Of a DNA stretch of 41,387 nucleotides, positions 41,255 to 41,387 are shown piece after piece. Positions within the stretch are counted from its first letter, which is position 1. Every line of letters begins with the position of its first letter. The stretch is taken from NCBI GenBank assembly GCA_016930175.1, contig JAFGHJ010000046.1, forward strand, positions 65,073 through 106,459. Direction: 5' to 3'. Source of the DNA: Caldifarciminota bacterium. Lineage in GTDB: Bacteria > Hydrothermota > UBA3072. The position numbers and the translations under genes were made by a program. The notes beneath the pieces are model-generated. The model did no database searches. It had not been told where the DNA came from and saw nothing but the letters and a program-made list of their open reading frames with translations.

Positions 41255-41387
41255 TCAAATATTTTTTCTTGAAATAACGTACCTCAATCCGTCTTTCAAG
41301 GTTGACATCGTCTTAAGCCCCTCCATGTCGATTCCGAGATCGGCAATTGTCTGGGCTATCTCCACTCCGACTCCGGTTAATATAGCC
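41255..41387 (-). CDS. RsbR-type STAS protein, 5' part outside window
   Basis: The last 43 residues are visible and end at TGA 41257-41255. ILTGVGVEIAQTIADLGIDM followed by EGLKTMSTLKDGLRYVISR matches the end of the STAS domain of RsbR paralogues (LTGIxPEVAQTL, LGIDL, TLxxGL). RsbR proteins form the stressosome shell with RsbS and carry a sensory N-terminal domain, which is not in the window. It reads in the same direction as, and 110 bases before, the small frame and REC-PAS gene. Confidence 0.85.
   Translation of the reverse strand, partial: AILTGVGVEIAQTIADLGIDMEGLKTMSTLKDGLRYVISRKNI

Overview
The window reads as a chromosomal segment of an AT-rich, Gram-negative, strictly anaerobic fermentative bacterium. 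The outer-membrane evidence is a Tol-Pal locus, several lipoproteins and two predicted outer-membrane or secreted proteins. The anaerobic evidence is a membrane-bound [NiFe] hydrogenase joined to Mrp antiporter subunits, an ADP-forming acetyl-CoA synthetase and formate-tetrahydrofolate ligase. Gene style and degenerate CACAGAG-rich spacers suggest an uncultured lineage near the FCB group, but the phylum cannot be fixed from this sequence. No rRNA, tRNA, transposase, phage gene or CRISPR array was seen.

Layout, left to right. 1-3512: a truncated DUF4388 gene, a DAO-family FAD oxidoreductase, and divergent formate-tetrahydrofolate ligase. 3513-6061: repeat-rich spacers around a DUF2914 secreted protein, a candidate 41-residue small protein and an Fe-S PD-(D/E)XK nuclease. 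6062-8884: an operon of four tandem paralogous envelope proteins of unknown function. 9107-14065: a TauE/SafE permease, an ADP-forming acyl-CoA synthetase and a CoA-transferase fused to a GNAT domain. 14539-15138: an orphan predicted outer-membrane protein whose promoter is nearly a copy of the lipoprotein operon's promoter. 15626-29150: a 17-gene leftward hydrogenase operon. 29429-31120: a probable beta-barrel protein. 31452-35520: a tol-pal operon with pal first. 35626-37361: a HIT protein and an endonuclease Q homologue. 37581-41387: a leftward signalling operon.

How it works together. Acetyl-CoA would be converted to acetate with ATP formation by the ADP-forming synthetase. Reductant would leave as H2 through the membrane hydrogenase, whose Mrp-type subunits should couple this to Na+/H+ movement. 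A diaphorase pair (HydB/HydG or AsrA/AsrB type) and a molybdopterin-like subunit at the head of that operon suggest NAD(P)H or another donor also feeds it.

The most unusual system is at the right end. An RsbR-type STAS protein, a REC-PAS protein, an RsbS-like STAS protein and a hybrid histidine kinase with an RsbT-like N-terminus form a stressosome-like set. The phosphorylatable Ser of RsbS is Pro, and the RsbT-like domain lacks its ATP-binding residues, so the usual RsbT-to-RsbS phosphotransfer appears to be gone while the scaffold and a histidine kinase output remain.

Most promoters proposed here follow TTGACA, 16-17 bp, TANNNT. Three of them place the predicted transcription start essentially on the start codon of a gene with no Shine-Dalgarno sequence, pointing to leaderless mRNAs.
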